Assembly: GCF_018424695.1 (NCBI RefSeq) | Contig: NZ_QTNQ01000021.1 | Span: forward strand, 1 to 59,096 | Direction: 5' to 3' | Source of the DNA: Vannielia litorea | GTDB taxonomy: Bacteria; Pseudomonadota; Alphaproteobacteria; Rhodobacterales; Rhodobacteraceae | DNA length: 59,096 nt | In this document: positions 51,314 through 59,096 of the stretch, in pieces | How positions within the stretch are numbered: position 1 is the first letter of the stretch | How the letters are laid out: the number at the start of each line of letters is the position of its first letter | Position numbers and translations under genes: made by a program | The notes under the pieces: generated by a model | Told to the model about the DNA's origin: nothing | The model's database searches: none | What the model saw: the letters and a program-made list of their open reading frames with translations, nothing else

Positions 51314-52546
51314 ATGGCAATCGCTGAAGACACAGAAACCCACGCCCCCAAGAGCATCGGCTCCTACCTGAAGAGCCACCTGCGCGAATATGGCCTGCTC
51401 TTCGCGCTGATCTTCATCATGGTCTTCTTCCAGATCGTGACGGATGGCACCCTGTTCCGGGCTGTGAACATCACCAACCTGATGCTGCAAAACAGCTACA
51501 TCATCATCATGGCGCTCGGCATGCTGGTGGTGATCGTCTCGGGCAACATCGACCTTTCGGTTGGCTCCGTCATGGGCTTCATCGGCGCGCTGGCGGCGGT
51601 GATGATCGTCAACTGGGGCTGGAACATCTATGCCACCGGCCTGATCTGCCTCGTCGCGGGCGGGCTGATCGGGGCGGCGCAGGGCTATTGGGTCGCCTAT
51701 TGGAAGGTGCCCAGCTTCATCGTCACCCTTGCGGGCATGCTGGTGTTTCGCGGTGCCTCGCTCTGGCTGCTCGAAGGCCAGTCCGTCGGCCCGTTTCCGC
51801 GCGAGTTTCAAGTCATCGCCAACGGCTTCATCCCCGATCTCTTTCCGGCGGGCTTGGGCGACAGCCTCGCGGGCCTCTTCGGCGCGCGGCAGGTCAACGT
51901 GCTGGCGCTGCTCACCGGGCTGGTGGCCGCGGGCATCATCACATGGCTCGGCATGCGCACCCGCGCCCGCAACAAGGCCTATGGCATCGAGGATGAGCCG
52001 CGCGCCTTCTTCATCGCCCGCAACGTGATCGTTTCGGCGGCGCTGATCTTCATCTGCTACAAGCTCGCCACCTTCCGGGGCCTGCCCAACGTGCTCATCA
52101 CCATGGGCGTGCTGACGATCATCTACGCCTTCGTCACCGAGCAAACCACCATCGGGCGCCGGGTCTATGCCCTTGGCGGCAACGAGAAGGCGGCCAAGCT
52201 CTCGGGCATCAAGACCGAGCGGCTCACCTTCCTCGCCTTCGCCAACATGGGCGTGCTGGCCGCCGTCGCGGGCCTCGTCTACGCCGCCCGCCTCAACACC
52301 GCCACGCCCAAGGCCGGCTTCGCGCTGGAGCTTGACGTGATCGCGGCTGTCTTCATCGGCGGGGCGTCGATGTCGGGCGGGGTCGGCAAGATCGTTGGCG
52401 CGGTGGTGGGCGCCTTCCTGATGGGCGTGCTGAACAACGGCATGTCGATCATGGGCATCGGCATCGACTACCAGCAGGTCATCAAGGGCCTCGTCCTTTT
52501 GGCCGCCGTGCTCTTCGACGTCTACAACAAGTCCAAACAGGGGTGA
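51314..52546 (+). CDS. gguB: GguB-like sugar ABC transporter permease
   Basis: A 410-residue polytopic permease of the monosaccharide family. Typical segments are MLVVIVSGNIDLSVGSVMGFIGA, VPSFIVTLAGMLVFRGASL and AVFIGGASMSGGVGKIVGAVVGAF. It starts nine bases after gguA. With ChvE and GguA it forms a complete importer for galactose/arabinose-type sugars. Confidence 0.92.
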   Translation: MAIAEDTETHAPKSIGSYLKSHLREYGLLFALIFIMVFFQIVTDGTLFRAVNITNLMLQNSYIIIMALGMLVVIVSGNIDLSVGSVMGFIGALAAVMIVNWGWNIYATGLICLVAGGLIGAAQGYWVAYWKVPSFIVTLAGMLVFRGASLWLLEGQSVGPFPREFQVIANGFIPDLFPAGLGDSLAGLFGARQVNVLALLTGLVAAGIITWLGMRTRARNKAYGIEDEPRAFFIARNVIVSAALIFICYKLATFRGLPNVLITMGVLTIIYAFVTEQTTIGRRVYALGGNEKAAKLSGIKTERLTFLAFANMGVLAAVAGLVYAARLNTATPKAGFALELDVIAAVFIGGASMSGGVGKIVGAVVGAFLMGVLNNGMSIMGIGIDYQQVIKGLVLLAAVLFDVYNKSKQG

Positions 52547-52612
52547 GGGTGCGCTGTGAACGCGCACCCTACGGGGGCGCGCAACACGTAGGGTGCGCAT
52601 TCATGGCGCACC
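52546..52612 (+). repeat. Two adjacent GGGTGCGC stem-loops after gguB
   Basis: AGGGTGCGC-N7-GCGCACCCT (52546-52570) is a perfect 9-bp stem. A second copy follows at 52592-52612 (GGTGCGC-ATTCATG-GCGCACC). They share the TAGGGTGCGC core seen in dispersed proteobacterial intergenic repeats. Position after gguB and before the dehydratase gene could attenuate read-through. Confidence 0.65.
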
Positions 52613-52633
52613 GCCCCGCCCGGAGGTAACGAG

Positions 52634-54379
52634 ATGACATTCAAACCCGCCGAATGGCCCCGCAAGCTCCGCAGTCAGGAATGGTACGGCGGCAACTCCC
52701 GCGACACGATCTATCATCGCGGCTGGCTGAAAAATCAGGGCTACCCGCATGATCTCTTCGATGGTCGCCCGATCATCGGCATCCTCAACACCTGGTCCGA
52801 GCTGACCCCCTGCAACGGCAGCCACGTCAAGGAACTGGTCGAGAAGGTGAAGGCCGGGATCTGGGAGGCCGGGGGCTTTCCCGTCGAGGTTCCGGTGTTC
52901 TCGGCATCTGAAAACACCTACCGCCCCACCGCGATGATGTTCCGCAACCTCGCTGCGCTGGCAGTGGAAGAGACCATCCGCGGCCAACCCATCGACGGCT
53001 GCGTGCTCATGGTCGGCTGCGACAAGACAACGCCTTCCCTGATGATGGGCGCCGCCTCCGTCGACCTGCCCGCCATCGTCGTCACCGGCGGCCCCATGCT
53101 CAACGGCTATTTCCAGGGCGAGCGCGTCGGCTCCGGCACCCACCTCTGGAAGTTCTCGGAGGACGTGAAGGCCGGGAAGATGACCCAAGAGGAATTCCTC
53201 GAGGCTGAGCAGTCCATGTCCCGCTCCACCGGCACCTGCAATACAATGGGCACCGCCTCGTCGATGGCGAGCATGGCCGAAGCCCTCGGCATGGCGCTCT
53301 CCGGCAACGCAGCGATCCCGGCGGTGGACTCCCGTCGCCGCGTCATGGCCCAGCTCTCGGGCCGCCGCATCGTTCAGATGGTGAAGGATGATCTGAAGCC
53401 GTCGGACGTGATGACCAAACAGGCCTTCGAAAACGCCATCCGCACCAACGCCGCCATCGGCGGCAGCACCAACGCGGTGATCCACCTCCTCGCCATGGCG
53501 GGCCGCTGCGGCGTTGATCTGACGCTGGAAGACTGGGACCGTTGCGGCCGCGATATCCCGACAATCGTCAACCTCATGCCCTCCGGCAAATACCTTATGG
53601 AAGAGTTCTTCTACGCCGGTGGCCTGCCGGTCGTGCTCAAACGCCTTGGCGAAGCGGATGTGCTCCACAAAGAGGCCCTCACCGTCTCCGGCGGCGCGAT
53701 CTGGGACGAGGTGAAGGACGCCGTCAACCACAACGACGACGTGATCCTCCCCGCTGAAAAGGCCCTCACCCAATCGGGCGGCATCGTCGTGCTCAAGGGC
53801 AACCTCGCCCCCGGCGGCGCGGTGCTGAAACCCTCGGCCGCCACGCCTGCGCTGCTCCAGCACCGGGGCCGGGCGGTCGTCTTCGAGGACATCGACGACT
53901 ACAAGGCCCGCATCAACGACGATGCGCTGGATATCGACGAAACCTGCATCATGGTGATGAAGAACTGCGGCCCCAAGGGCTACCCGGGCATGGCCGAAGT
54001 CGGCAACATGGGCCTGCCGCCCAAGGTGCTGAAGAAGGGCATCACCGACATGGTGCGCATCTCCGATGCCCGCATGTCGGGCACAGCCTATGGCACCGTG
54101 ATCCTGCACACCTCGCCCGAAGCCGCTGCCGGTGGCCCGCTCGCCGTGGTGAAATCCGGCGACATCATCGAGGTCGACGTTGCAAACCGCCGCCTCCATC
54201 TCGACATCCCCGAGGAAGAGCTGGCCTCCCGCCTCGCCGCCTGGCAGCCCACCCACGAGCAGCCCGCCTCCGGCTACGCCTGGCTGCACCAGCAGCACGT
54301 CATGGGCGCCGACACCGGGGCCGATCTCGACTTCCTCAAGGGCTGCCGGGGCAATGACGTGGGCCGCGATAGTCACTGA
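52634..54379 (+). CDS. IlvD/Edd-family sugar-acid dehydratase (L-arabinonate / D-galactonate type)
   Basis: A 581-residue dehydratase using an iron-sulfur cluster, dehydrating aldonates to 2-keto-3-deoxy acids. Cluster cysteines are in NTWSELTPCNGSH, MVGCDKTTPS and STGTCNTMGTASS. The group of L-arabinonate dehydratases shows the same N-terminus (LRSQEWYGGNSRDTIYHRGW). Context suggests L-arabinonate and possibly D-galactonate as substrates; the sequence alone does not decide between them. Confidence 0.88.
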   Translation: MTFKPAEWPRKLRSQEWYGGNSRDTIYHRGWLKNQGYPHDLFDGRPIIGILNTWSELTPCNGSHVKELVEKVKAGIWEAGGFPVEVPVFSASENTYRPTAMMFRNLAALAVEETIRGQPIDGCVLMVGCDKTTPSLMMGAASVDLPAIVVTGGPMLNGYFQGERVGSGTHLWKFSEDVKAGKMTQEEFLEAEQSMSRSTGTCNTMGTASSMASMAEALGMALSGNAAIPAVDSRRRVMAQLSGRRIVQMVKDDLKPSDVMTKQAFENAIRTNAAIGGSTNAVIHLLAMAGRCGVDLTLEDWDRCGRDIPTIVNLMPSGKYLMEEFFYAGGLPVVLKRLGEADVLHKEALTVSGGAIWDEVKDAVNHNDDVILPAEKALTQSGGIVVLKGNLAPGGAVLKPSAATPALLQHRGRAVVFEDIDDYKARINDDALDIDETCIMVMKNCGPKGYPGMAEVGNMGLPPKVLKKGITDMVRISDARMSGTAYGTVILHTSPEAAAGGPLAVVKSGDIIEVDVANRRLHLDIPEEELASRLAAWQPTHEQPASGYAWLHQQHVMGADTGADLDFLKGCRGNDVGRDSH

Positions 54380-54399
54380 GGCCAGACCCAATCTGTAGG

Positions 54400-54414
54400 G
54401 TGGGTGAAACCCAC
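54400..54414 (+). repeat. Short stem-loop, GTAGGGTGGGT type
   Basis: GTGGGT-GAA-ACCCAC within GTAGGGTGGGTGAAACCCAC is a perfect 6-bp stem in the 5' leader of the dehydrogenase gene. It resembles the repeats at 35603 and 52546-52612. Confidence 0.5.
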
Positions 54415-54434
54415 TAATCGAACCGGAGACCAAC

Positions 54435-55358
54435 ATGGAAATCGCCCTCGTCGGCATCGGCAAGATCGCGGTGGACCAGCACGTGCCCTCCATCGCCAAC
54501 TCCCCCGATTGGGAGCTCACCGCCACCGTCTCCCGCCACGGCACGGTCGAGGGCGTGTCCGCCTATACCGATTTGGCCACGATGCTGGCCGAACACCCCG
54601 AAATCCGCGTCGTCTCGCTCTGTGTCCCGCCCGTCCCGCGCTTTGAGATGGCGGCGCAGGCGATCCGCGCAGGCCGCCACGTGATGCTCGAAAAGCCCCC
54701 CGGCGCGACCCTCTCGGAATGCCACACGCTGGAGGCGCTGGCCCGTGAGCACCGCGTCACCCTCTACGCCTCATGGCACAGCCGCGAGGCCGCAATGGTC
54801 GCCCCCGCCAAGGCCTGGCTCGCGGACAAGCAGCTCACGAAGTTCACCGTGACCTGGAAGGAAGACGTGCGCCGCTGGCATCCGGGGCAAGAGTGGATCT
54901 GGCAGCCCGGCGGGCTTGGCGTGTTCGATCCGGGCATCAACGCCCTCTCCATCGTCACCGAGATCCTGCCCGAGCCGGTCCACCTCACCTCCGCCAAGCT
55001 GGAGGTGCCTGAAAACTGCCAGGCCCCCATCGGTGCAACTCTCGCCTTCGCCCACCCTACGGCATCCGTGGATATGGTCTTCGACTGGCGCCAGACCGGC
55101 GACCAGACCTGGGAGATCGAGGCCGAAACCACCCAAGGCACCCTCAAGCTGCTCGACGGCGGCGCACGCATGCAGATCGACGGCAGCGAGCAGGGCGAGG
55201 ACGGCGACGCGCTCAAGGGCGAGTACCCGCGCCTCTACGCCAACCTCGCCCGCCTCGTCGCCGCCGGCGAGATCTCCATGGACCTCTCCCCCATGCGCCA
55301 CGTCGCCGATGCCTTCACCCTCGGCCACCGCACCCTGACGGAGCCTTTCCACGAATGA
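54435..55358 (+). CDS. Gfo/Idh/MocA-family aldose 1-dehydrogenase (D-galactose/L-arabinose)
   Basis: A 307-residue NAD(P)-dependent oxidoreductase with MEIALVGIGKIAVDQHVPSI at the start, CVPPVPRFEMAAQAIRAGRHVMLEKPPGAT (the EKP motif) and the GLGVFDPGINALSI region. It closely resembles galactose 1-dehydrogenases that also oxidise L-arabinose. It oxidises the sugar at C1 to the lactone. The stop overlaps the mutarotase gene (ATGA). Confidence 0.85.
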   Translation: MEIALVGIGKIAVDQHVPSIANSPDWELTATVSRHGTVEGVSAYTDLATMLAEHPEIRVVSLCVPPVPRFEMAAQAIRAGRHVMLEKPPGATLSECHTLEALAREHRVTLYASWHSREAAMVAPAKAWLADKQLTKFTVTWKEDVRRWHPGQEWIWQPGGLGVFDPGINALSIVTEILPEPVHLTSAKLEVPENCQAPIGATLAFAHPTASVDMVFDWRQTGDQTWEIEAETTQGTLKLLDGGARMQIDGSEQGEDGDALKGEYPRLYANLARLVAAGEISMDLSPMRHVADAFTLGHRTLTEPFHE

Positions 55359-56359
55359 CCGACACCCGCGAAATCTTCGCCACCACCCCCGAGGGCGACA
55401 CCGTCGAGATCGTCACGCTCCGCGGCGGCCCGGCCACCGCCCGTGTGATGACATGGGGCGCAACGCTGCAGGATTTCCGCCTCGGGGGCATCGAGCACAG
55501 CCTCGTCCTCGGCTCTCCCGTGTTCGAGCCCTATCGCGCCGGGATGAAGAATTACGGTGCCATCGTTGGACGCGCCGCCAACCGCATCGCGGGTGGCAGG
55601 GCCCCGCTCAATGGCCAGACCGTCCAGCTTGAAACCAACGAAGCGGGCCGCACCGCCATCCACGGCGGCTCCGACGGCTGCGGCTACGTCAACTGGGCCC
55701 TCGCTGGCCACTCCGACACCACCGCCACCTTCACCCTGACGCTGGCCGACGGGCAGGCGGGCTACCCCGGCAACCTCACCCTGACGGCCACCTATTCGCT
55801 CGACGACGAAGGCGCGCTGACGCTGGAGATCACCGGCGAAACCGACGCGCCCACCTTCTGCAACATAGCCCACCACAGCTACTGGAACCTCGACGGCACT
55901 CCCACGCTCGATGGTCACACCCTACACGTCGATGCCGACAGCTACCTTGCCATTGATGCCGACAAGATCCCGCTCAACGGCCCCGAGCCGGTGGCGGGGA
56001 CGCGCTTCGATTTCCGCAAGCCCCGCACCATCACCACGCCAGAAGACACGCCGAAGCTCGATCACAATTTCTGCCTGCGGCTCCCCGGCACGCCGATGCA
56101 CCCGGCCTGCACCCTGCGCGCCGGGGGCCTCCAGCTGGAGATCGACACCACCGAACCCGGCCTTCAGGTCTACGACGGCTCCGGCCTCAACTCGCAGGCC
56201 CCCGGCCACGGCGGCGCGCCCTATGGCCCCCACGCGGGCGTCGCCATCGAGCCGCAAAAATGGCCCGACGCGCCCAACCACCCGGACTACCCGCAAATCA
56301 CCCTTTCGCCGGGCGAGACCTACCGACAGGTCTCCCGGTTTCATGTCACCCGCATCTGA
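55355..56359 (+). CDS. galM: Aldose 1-epimerase (mutarotase)
   Basis: A 334-residue GalM-type protein with VGRAANRIAGGRAPLNGQ, FCNIAHHSYWNLDG (conserved His pair) and the C-terminal GVAIEPQKWPDAPNHPDYP containing the catalytic Glu. It interconverts sugar anomers ahead of the dehydrogenase. It overlaps the dehydrogenase gene by four bases. Confidence 0.92.
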   Translation: MTDTREIFATTPEGDTVEIVTLRGGPATARVMTWGATLQDFRLGGIEHSLVLGSPVFEPYRAGMKNYGAIVGRAANRIAGGRAPLNGQTVQLETNEAGRTAIHGGSDGCGYVNWALAGHSDTTATFTLTLADGQAGYPGNLTLTATYSLDDEGALTLEITGETDAPTFCNIAHHSYWNLDGTPTLDGHTLHVDADSYLAIDADKIPLNGPEPVAGTRFDFRKPRTITTPEDTPKLDHNFCLRLPGTPMHPACTLRAGGLQLEIDTTEPGLQVYDGSGLNSQAPGHGGAPYGPHAGVAIEPQKWPDAPNHPDYPQITLSPGETYRQVSRFHVTRI

Positions 56360-56373
56360 CGTAAGGACGACAC

Positions 56374-57291
56374 ATGCAAACCCCACTCACCGGAATCCTC
56401 CCCGTCGCCCCAACGCCCTTCCACGCCGATGGACAGGTCGATGAAGAGGGGATGCGCCGCGTCCTCGACTGCATGATCGATCAGGGCGTGGATGCCATCT
56501 GCATCCTCGCCAATTACTCCGAGCAGTTCGTGCTGTCGGACGAGGAGCGCGCTACGCTCACCCGCGTCAGCCTCGAACATGTTGCGGGCCGCGTGCCTGT
56601 CATTGTCACCGTCTCGCATTTCTCCACCCAGATCGTGGTGGAGCGGGCCAAATACGCCGAGTCCCTCGGCGCCTCCATGCTGATGATGATGCCCCCCTAC
56701 CACGGCGTGGGCCTCGTGCCCGCCGAGGCCGGGATCATGGAGCACTTTCAGGCCGTCTCCGACGCCATCTCCATCCCGATCATGGTGCAGGACGCGCCGC
56801 TTTCCGGCGTCACCCTCACCGTGCCCACGCTGGTGCGCATGGCCAAGGAGATCGAGCATGTTTCCTACTTCAAGATGGAAACGCCCTTTGCCGCCGACAA
56901 GCTGGCAGCCCTGATCGAGCAGGGCGGCGAGCACATCGTCGGCCCCTTCGACGGTGAAGAGGCCGTGACCCTTCTGGCCGACCTCGACGCAGGCTGCACC
57001 GGCACCATGACTTCGGCGCTCCAGCCCGAGCTGATCGGCCCCATCGTCGTCAACTACCTCGACGGCGACCACGAGGCCGCGCTCGCAGGCTGGAAGCGTT
57101 GCCTGCCGCTGATCAACCACGAAAACCGCCAGTGCGGCCTCCGCGCCGCCAAGACGGTGATGATGGAGGGCGGTGTGATCGGCTCCGATCATGTCCGTCA
57201 CCCCTTGAAACCCATGTCGCAGCGAACGAAATCCCGATTGCTGCAACTGTCGAAAGAACTAGATCTGATCGCCCTGAAATGGGGCAAGTGA
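56374..57291 (+). CDS. DapA-family lyase, probable L-2-keto-3-deoxyarabonate dehydratase
   Basis: A 305-residue DHDPS-superfamily protein: GILPVAPTPFHADGQVDEEGM at the N-terminus, MMPPYHGVGL, and YFKMETPFAADKL with the Schiff-base Lys. The MET context is typical of KDA dehydratases in oxidative arabinose pathways. It converts L-KDA to alpha-ketoglutarate semialdehyde. The aldehyde dehydrogenase next door takes that product. Confidence 0.85.
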   Translation: MQTPLTGILPVAPTPFHADGQVDEEGMRRVLDCMIDQGVDAICILANYSEQFVLSDEERATLTRVSLEHVAGRVPVIVTVSHFSTQIVVERAKYAESLGASMLMMMPPYHGVGLVPAEAGIMEHFQAVSDAISIPIMVQDAPLSGVTLTVPTLVRMAKEIEHVSYFKMETPFAADKLAALIEQGGEHIVGPFDGEEAVTLLADLDAGCTGTMTSALQPELIGPIVVNYLDGDHEAALAGWKRCLPLINHENRQCGLRAAKTVMMEGGVIGSDHVRHPLKPMSQRTKSRLLQLSKELDLIALKWGK

Positions 57292-57299
57292 GGAGAGAC

Positions 57300-58820
57300 A
57301 TGAGCTTTACCCCCAAGTCCAAACACCTGATCGCTGGCGAATGGCTGGATGGCCCCTCGACCTTCAAGAGCGAGCCCGCCCATGGCGAGGCTTTCGACTA
57401 TCCGGTCGGCACACCCGACCTTGTGAACAAGGCCTGCGAAGCCGCTGAAGAAGCCTTCTGGACCTACGGCTATTCCTCCCGCGAAACCCGCGCCAAGTTT
57501 CTCGAAACCATCGCCGACGAGATCGAGGCGCGCGGTGACGAGATCACCGAGATCGGCACCTCCGAGACCGGTCTGCCCGAGGCCCGCCTGCAAGGCGAGC
57601 GTGGCCGCACCACCGGCCAGCTCCGCCTCTTCGCGTCGCATATCCGCGACGGCGGCTATCTCGACGTGCGCCATGACGAGGCGCTGCCCGACCGTGCGCC
57701 GCTGCCCCGGCCCGACCTGAAGATGGTCCAGCGCCCGATCGGCCCTGTCGCCGTCTTCGGCGCCTCCAACTTCCCGCTCGCCTTCTCCACCGCCGGCGGC
57801 GACACCGCCGCCGCGCTGGCCGCGGGCTGCCCGGTCGTGGTCAAAGGCCACTCGGCACACCCCGGCACCGGCGAGATCGTGGCCCAGGCCATCGACGCCG
57901 CGATCCAGAAGTGCGGCATCCATCCCGGCGTGTTCTCCCTGATCCAGGGCGGCAAGCGTGACGTGGGCACCACCCTCGTCGAGCATCCGCTGATCAAGGC
58001 CGTGGGCTTCACCGGCTCCCTCGGCGGGGGCCGCGCGCTCTTCAACCTCTGCGCCGCCCGCCCCGAGCCGATCCCCTTCTTCGGTGAGCTCGGCTCCGTG
58101 AACCCCATGTTCGTGCTCCCCGAGGCCGCCAAGGCACGCGGCGCCGCGATGGGCGAGGGCTGGGCCGGTTCGCTCACCATGGGCGCGGGCCAGTTCTGCA
58201 CCAACCCCGGCATCGCCGTGGTCGAGAAGGGCGCTGATGGCGATGCCTTCGTCTCCGCCGCCAAAGAGGCGCTCTCCAAGGCCGCCCCGCAGACCATGCT
58301 CACCGACGGCATCGCCAAGGCCTATCAGGACGGCAAGGCCCGCTTCGACGGTCGCAATGCCGTGCAGCCGCTGTTGACCAACGCCGACGAGGGCCGCAAT
58401 GCCAGCCCCAACCTCTATGAAACCGACGCCGCAGCCTACCTGCAGGACCACGCGCTCGGGGAGGAGGTCTTTGGCCCCCTCGGGCTGGTTGTACGGGTGA
58501 ATGGTAAAGAAGAGATGGAGACGCTCGCGAAAGGCTTCGAAGGCCAGCTCACCGCCACCATCCACATGGATGACGGTGACACCGACCGCGCCAAGGCACT
58601 CATGCCGATCCTCGAGCGCAAAGCGGGCCGCATCCTCGTCAACGGCTTCCCCACCGGCGTCGAAGTGGCCGACACCATGGTCCACGGCGGTCCCTACCCG
58701 GCCTCCACCAACTTCGGCGCAACCTCCGTCGGCACCCTCTCGATCCGCCGCTTCCTGCGCCCGGTCTGCTACCAGAACATGCCCGACGCGATCCTCCCCG
58801 AGGACCTCGCAGGCGCATGA
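57300..58820 (+). CDS. Alpha-ketoglutarate semialdehyde dehydrogenase
   Basis: A 506-residue aldehyde dehydrogenase oxidising alpha-ketoglutarate semialdehyde to alpha-ketoglutarate. Features are VAVFGASNFPLAFSTAGGDT (cofactor region), FFGELGSVNPMF (Glu) and GAGQFCTNPG with the catalytic Cys. I place the start at ATG 57300 (MSFTPKSKHLIAGEWLDG) after AGGAGAG; upstream extension runs into the previous gene. Its stop overlaps dgoK (ATGA). Confidence 0.92.
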   Translation: MSFTPKSKHLIAGEWLDGPSTFKSEPAHGEAFDYPVGTPDLVNKACEAAEEAFWTYGYSSRETRAKFLETIADEIEARGDEITEIGTSETGLPEARLQGERGRTTGQLRLFASHIRDGGYLDVRHDEALPDRAPLPRPDLKMVQRPIGPVAVFGASNFPLAFSTAGGDTAAALAAGCPVVVKGHSAHPGTGEIVAQAIDAAIQKCGIHPGVFSLIQGGKRDVGTTLVEHPLIKAVGFTGSLGGGRALFNLCAARPEPIPFFGELGSVNPMFVLPEAAKARGAAMGEGWAGSLTMGAGQFCTNPGIAVVEKGADGDAFVSAAKEALSKAAPQTMLTDGIAKAYQDGKARFDGRNAVQPLLTNADEGRNASPNLYETDAAAYLQDHALGEEVFGPLGLVVRVNGKEEMETLAKGFEGQLTATIHMDDGDTDRAKALMPILERKAGRILVNGFPTGVEVADTMVHGGPYPASTNFGATSVGTLSIRRFLRPVCYQNMPDAILPEDLAGA

Positions 58821-59096
58821 CCGCCACCTGGATCGCGGCCGATTGGGGCACCTCCAACCTCCGCCTCTGGGCCATTGGCCCCGAGGGGGAGGTGATCGGC
58901 CGCGAAACCTCCGACAAAGGGATGGGCGGGCTCAGCCCCGAGGGCTACGAGCCTGCCCTCCTTGCCCTCGCCGAGCCCTACCTTGGCGACGGCCCCACCG
59001 AGGTGCTTATCTGCGGCATGGCAGGCGCGCGCCAGGGCTGGGTCGAGGCCCCCTATGCCGCCGTGCCCTGCAAACCCGCCGGCCTCGCCCCGGTGA
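58817..59096 (+). CDS. dgoK: 2-dehydro-3-deoxygalactonokinase, DgoK (3' truncated by window edge)
   Basis: The first 93 codons of DgoK: TWIAADWGTSNLRLWAIG is the family phosphate-binding start, and ICGMAGARQGWVEAPYAAVPC is the characteristic substrate-region motif. It phosphorylates KDGal in the De Ley-Doudoroff galactose route. It overlaps the aldehyde dehydrogenase gene by four bases. The rest of the gene, and probably dgoA, lie beyond the window. Confidence 0.9.
   Translation, partial: MTATWIAADWGTSNLRLWAIGPEGEVIGRETSDKGMGGLSPEGYEPALLALAEPYLGDGPTEVLICGMAGARQGWVEAPYAAVPCKPAGLAPV

Overview
The window is high-GC DNA with short intergenic gaps and many ATGA stop/start overlaps. Its gene content (norD-nnrU, nirK-nirV-nnrR, a box benzoyl-CoA cluster with boxR, chvE-gguAB) points to an alphaproteobacterium, most likely a Rhodobacterales/Roseobacter-group member. 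This is inferred from gene content; no ribosomal RNA is present to confirm it. I see no insertion sequence, integrase or CRISPR array.

Layout. (1) 1-12261 is a respiratory nitrogen-oxide region. It holds the tail of a nor operon (norD, two tiny membrane ORFs, nnrU), then a complete nap operon in the order napF-D-A-G-H-B-C plus a small membrane ORF. On the opposite strand is a nirK-nirV-nnrR-DUF2478 operon. Together these cover nitrate to nitrite (Nap), nitrite to NO (NirK) and the end of the NO reductase operon. FNR/NnrR-type palindromes precede napF and nirK. (2) 12262-16268 has a tandem repeat that copies the 3' end of the adjacent tRNA-Met(CAT), then a selenium module: SelD fused to an FAD/NAD(P) oxidoreductase, convergent with mnmH (tRNA 2-selenouridine synthase). 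(3) 16372-19406 encodes two exported proteases in tandem, a caspase-fold peptidase and a chymotrypsin-fold serine protease. (4) 19462-39630 is a large aromatic-acid region. It holds an IclR regulator, a thioesterase, a stand-alone aromatic-acyl-CoA-type FAD monooxygenase, an aryl-CoA ligase, a five-gene branched-chain-type ABC importer, a stand-alone Lrp/AsnC RAM-domain protein, pxpA-C-B (5-oxoprolinase), benzoate-CoA ligase, an alpha/beta hydrolase, a DUF309 gene, boxC, boxB, a 50-residue Cys-rich ORF, boxA, another hydrolase and another thioesterase. (5) 39781-46044 is a type VI secretion effector module: an Eag/DUF1795 chaperone, a 1422-residue prePAAR/PAAR-Rhs protein with a C-terminal GIY-YIG-like toxin, an Imm26-like immunity gene, and a zinc-ribbon metallopeptidase. 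It lies between the box genes and boxR. (6) 46124-47502 is boxR with a stand-alone 3-hydroxyacyl-CoA-dehydrogenase C-terminal domain gene. (7) 47579-59096 is an aldose region: a divergent LysR regulator, a chvE-gguA-gguB sugar importer, and oxidative galactose/arabinose catabolism (dehydratase, 1-dehydrogenase, mutarotase, KDA dehydratase, KGSA dehydrogenase, start of dgoK).

How it works together. In the aromatic region benzoate is probably imported by the ABC system, activated by the ligase at 31044, epoxidised by BoxAB and ring-cleaved by BoxC. BoxR is probably the benzoyl-CoA sensor. TGCA-N6-TGCA-like sites, several in 10-bp-phased arrays, lie in front of the ABC operon, the ligase, boxC and boxR, and tie these dispersed units into one candidate regulon. 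In the sugar region, one dehydrogenase/dehydratase pair could feed either KDGal kinase (galactose) or KDA dehydratase plus KGSA dehydrogenase (arabinose).

Most worth follow-up: the phased BoxR operators, the Cys-rich mini-ORF between boxB and boxA, the Eag-Rhs-GIY-YIG/Imm26 module splitting boxR from the box genes, the secreted caspase/trypsin-fold pair, and the tRNA-Met 3'-end tandem repeat.
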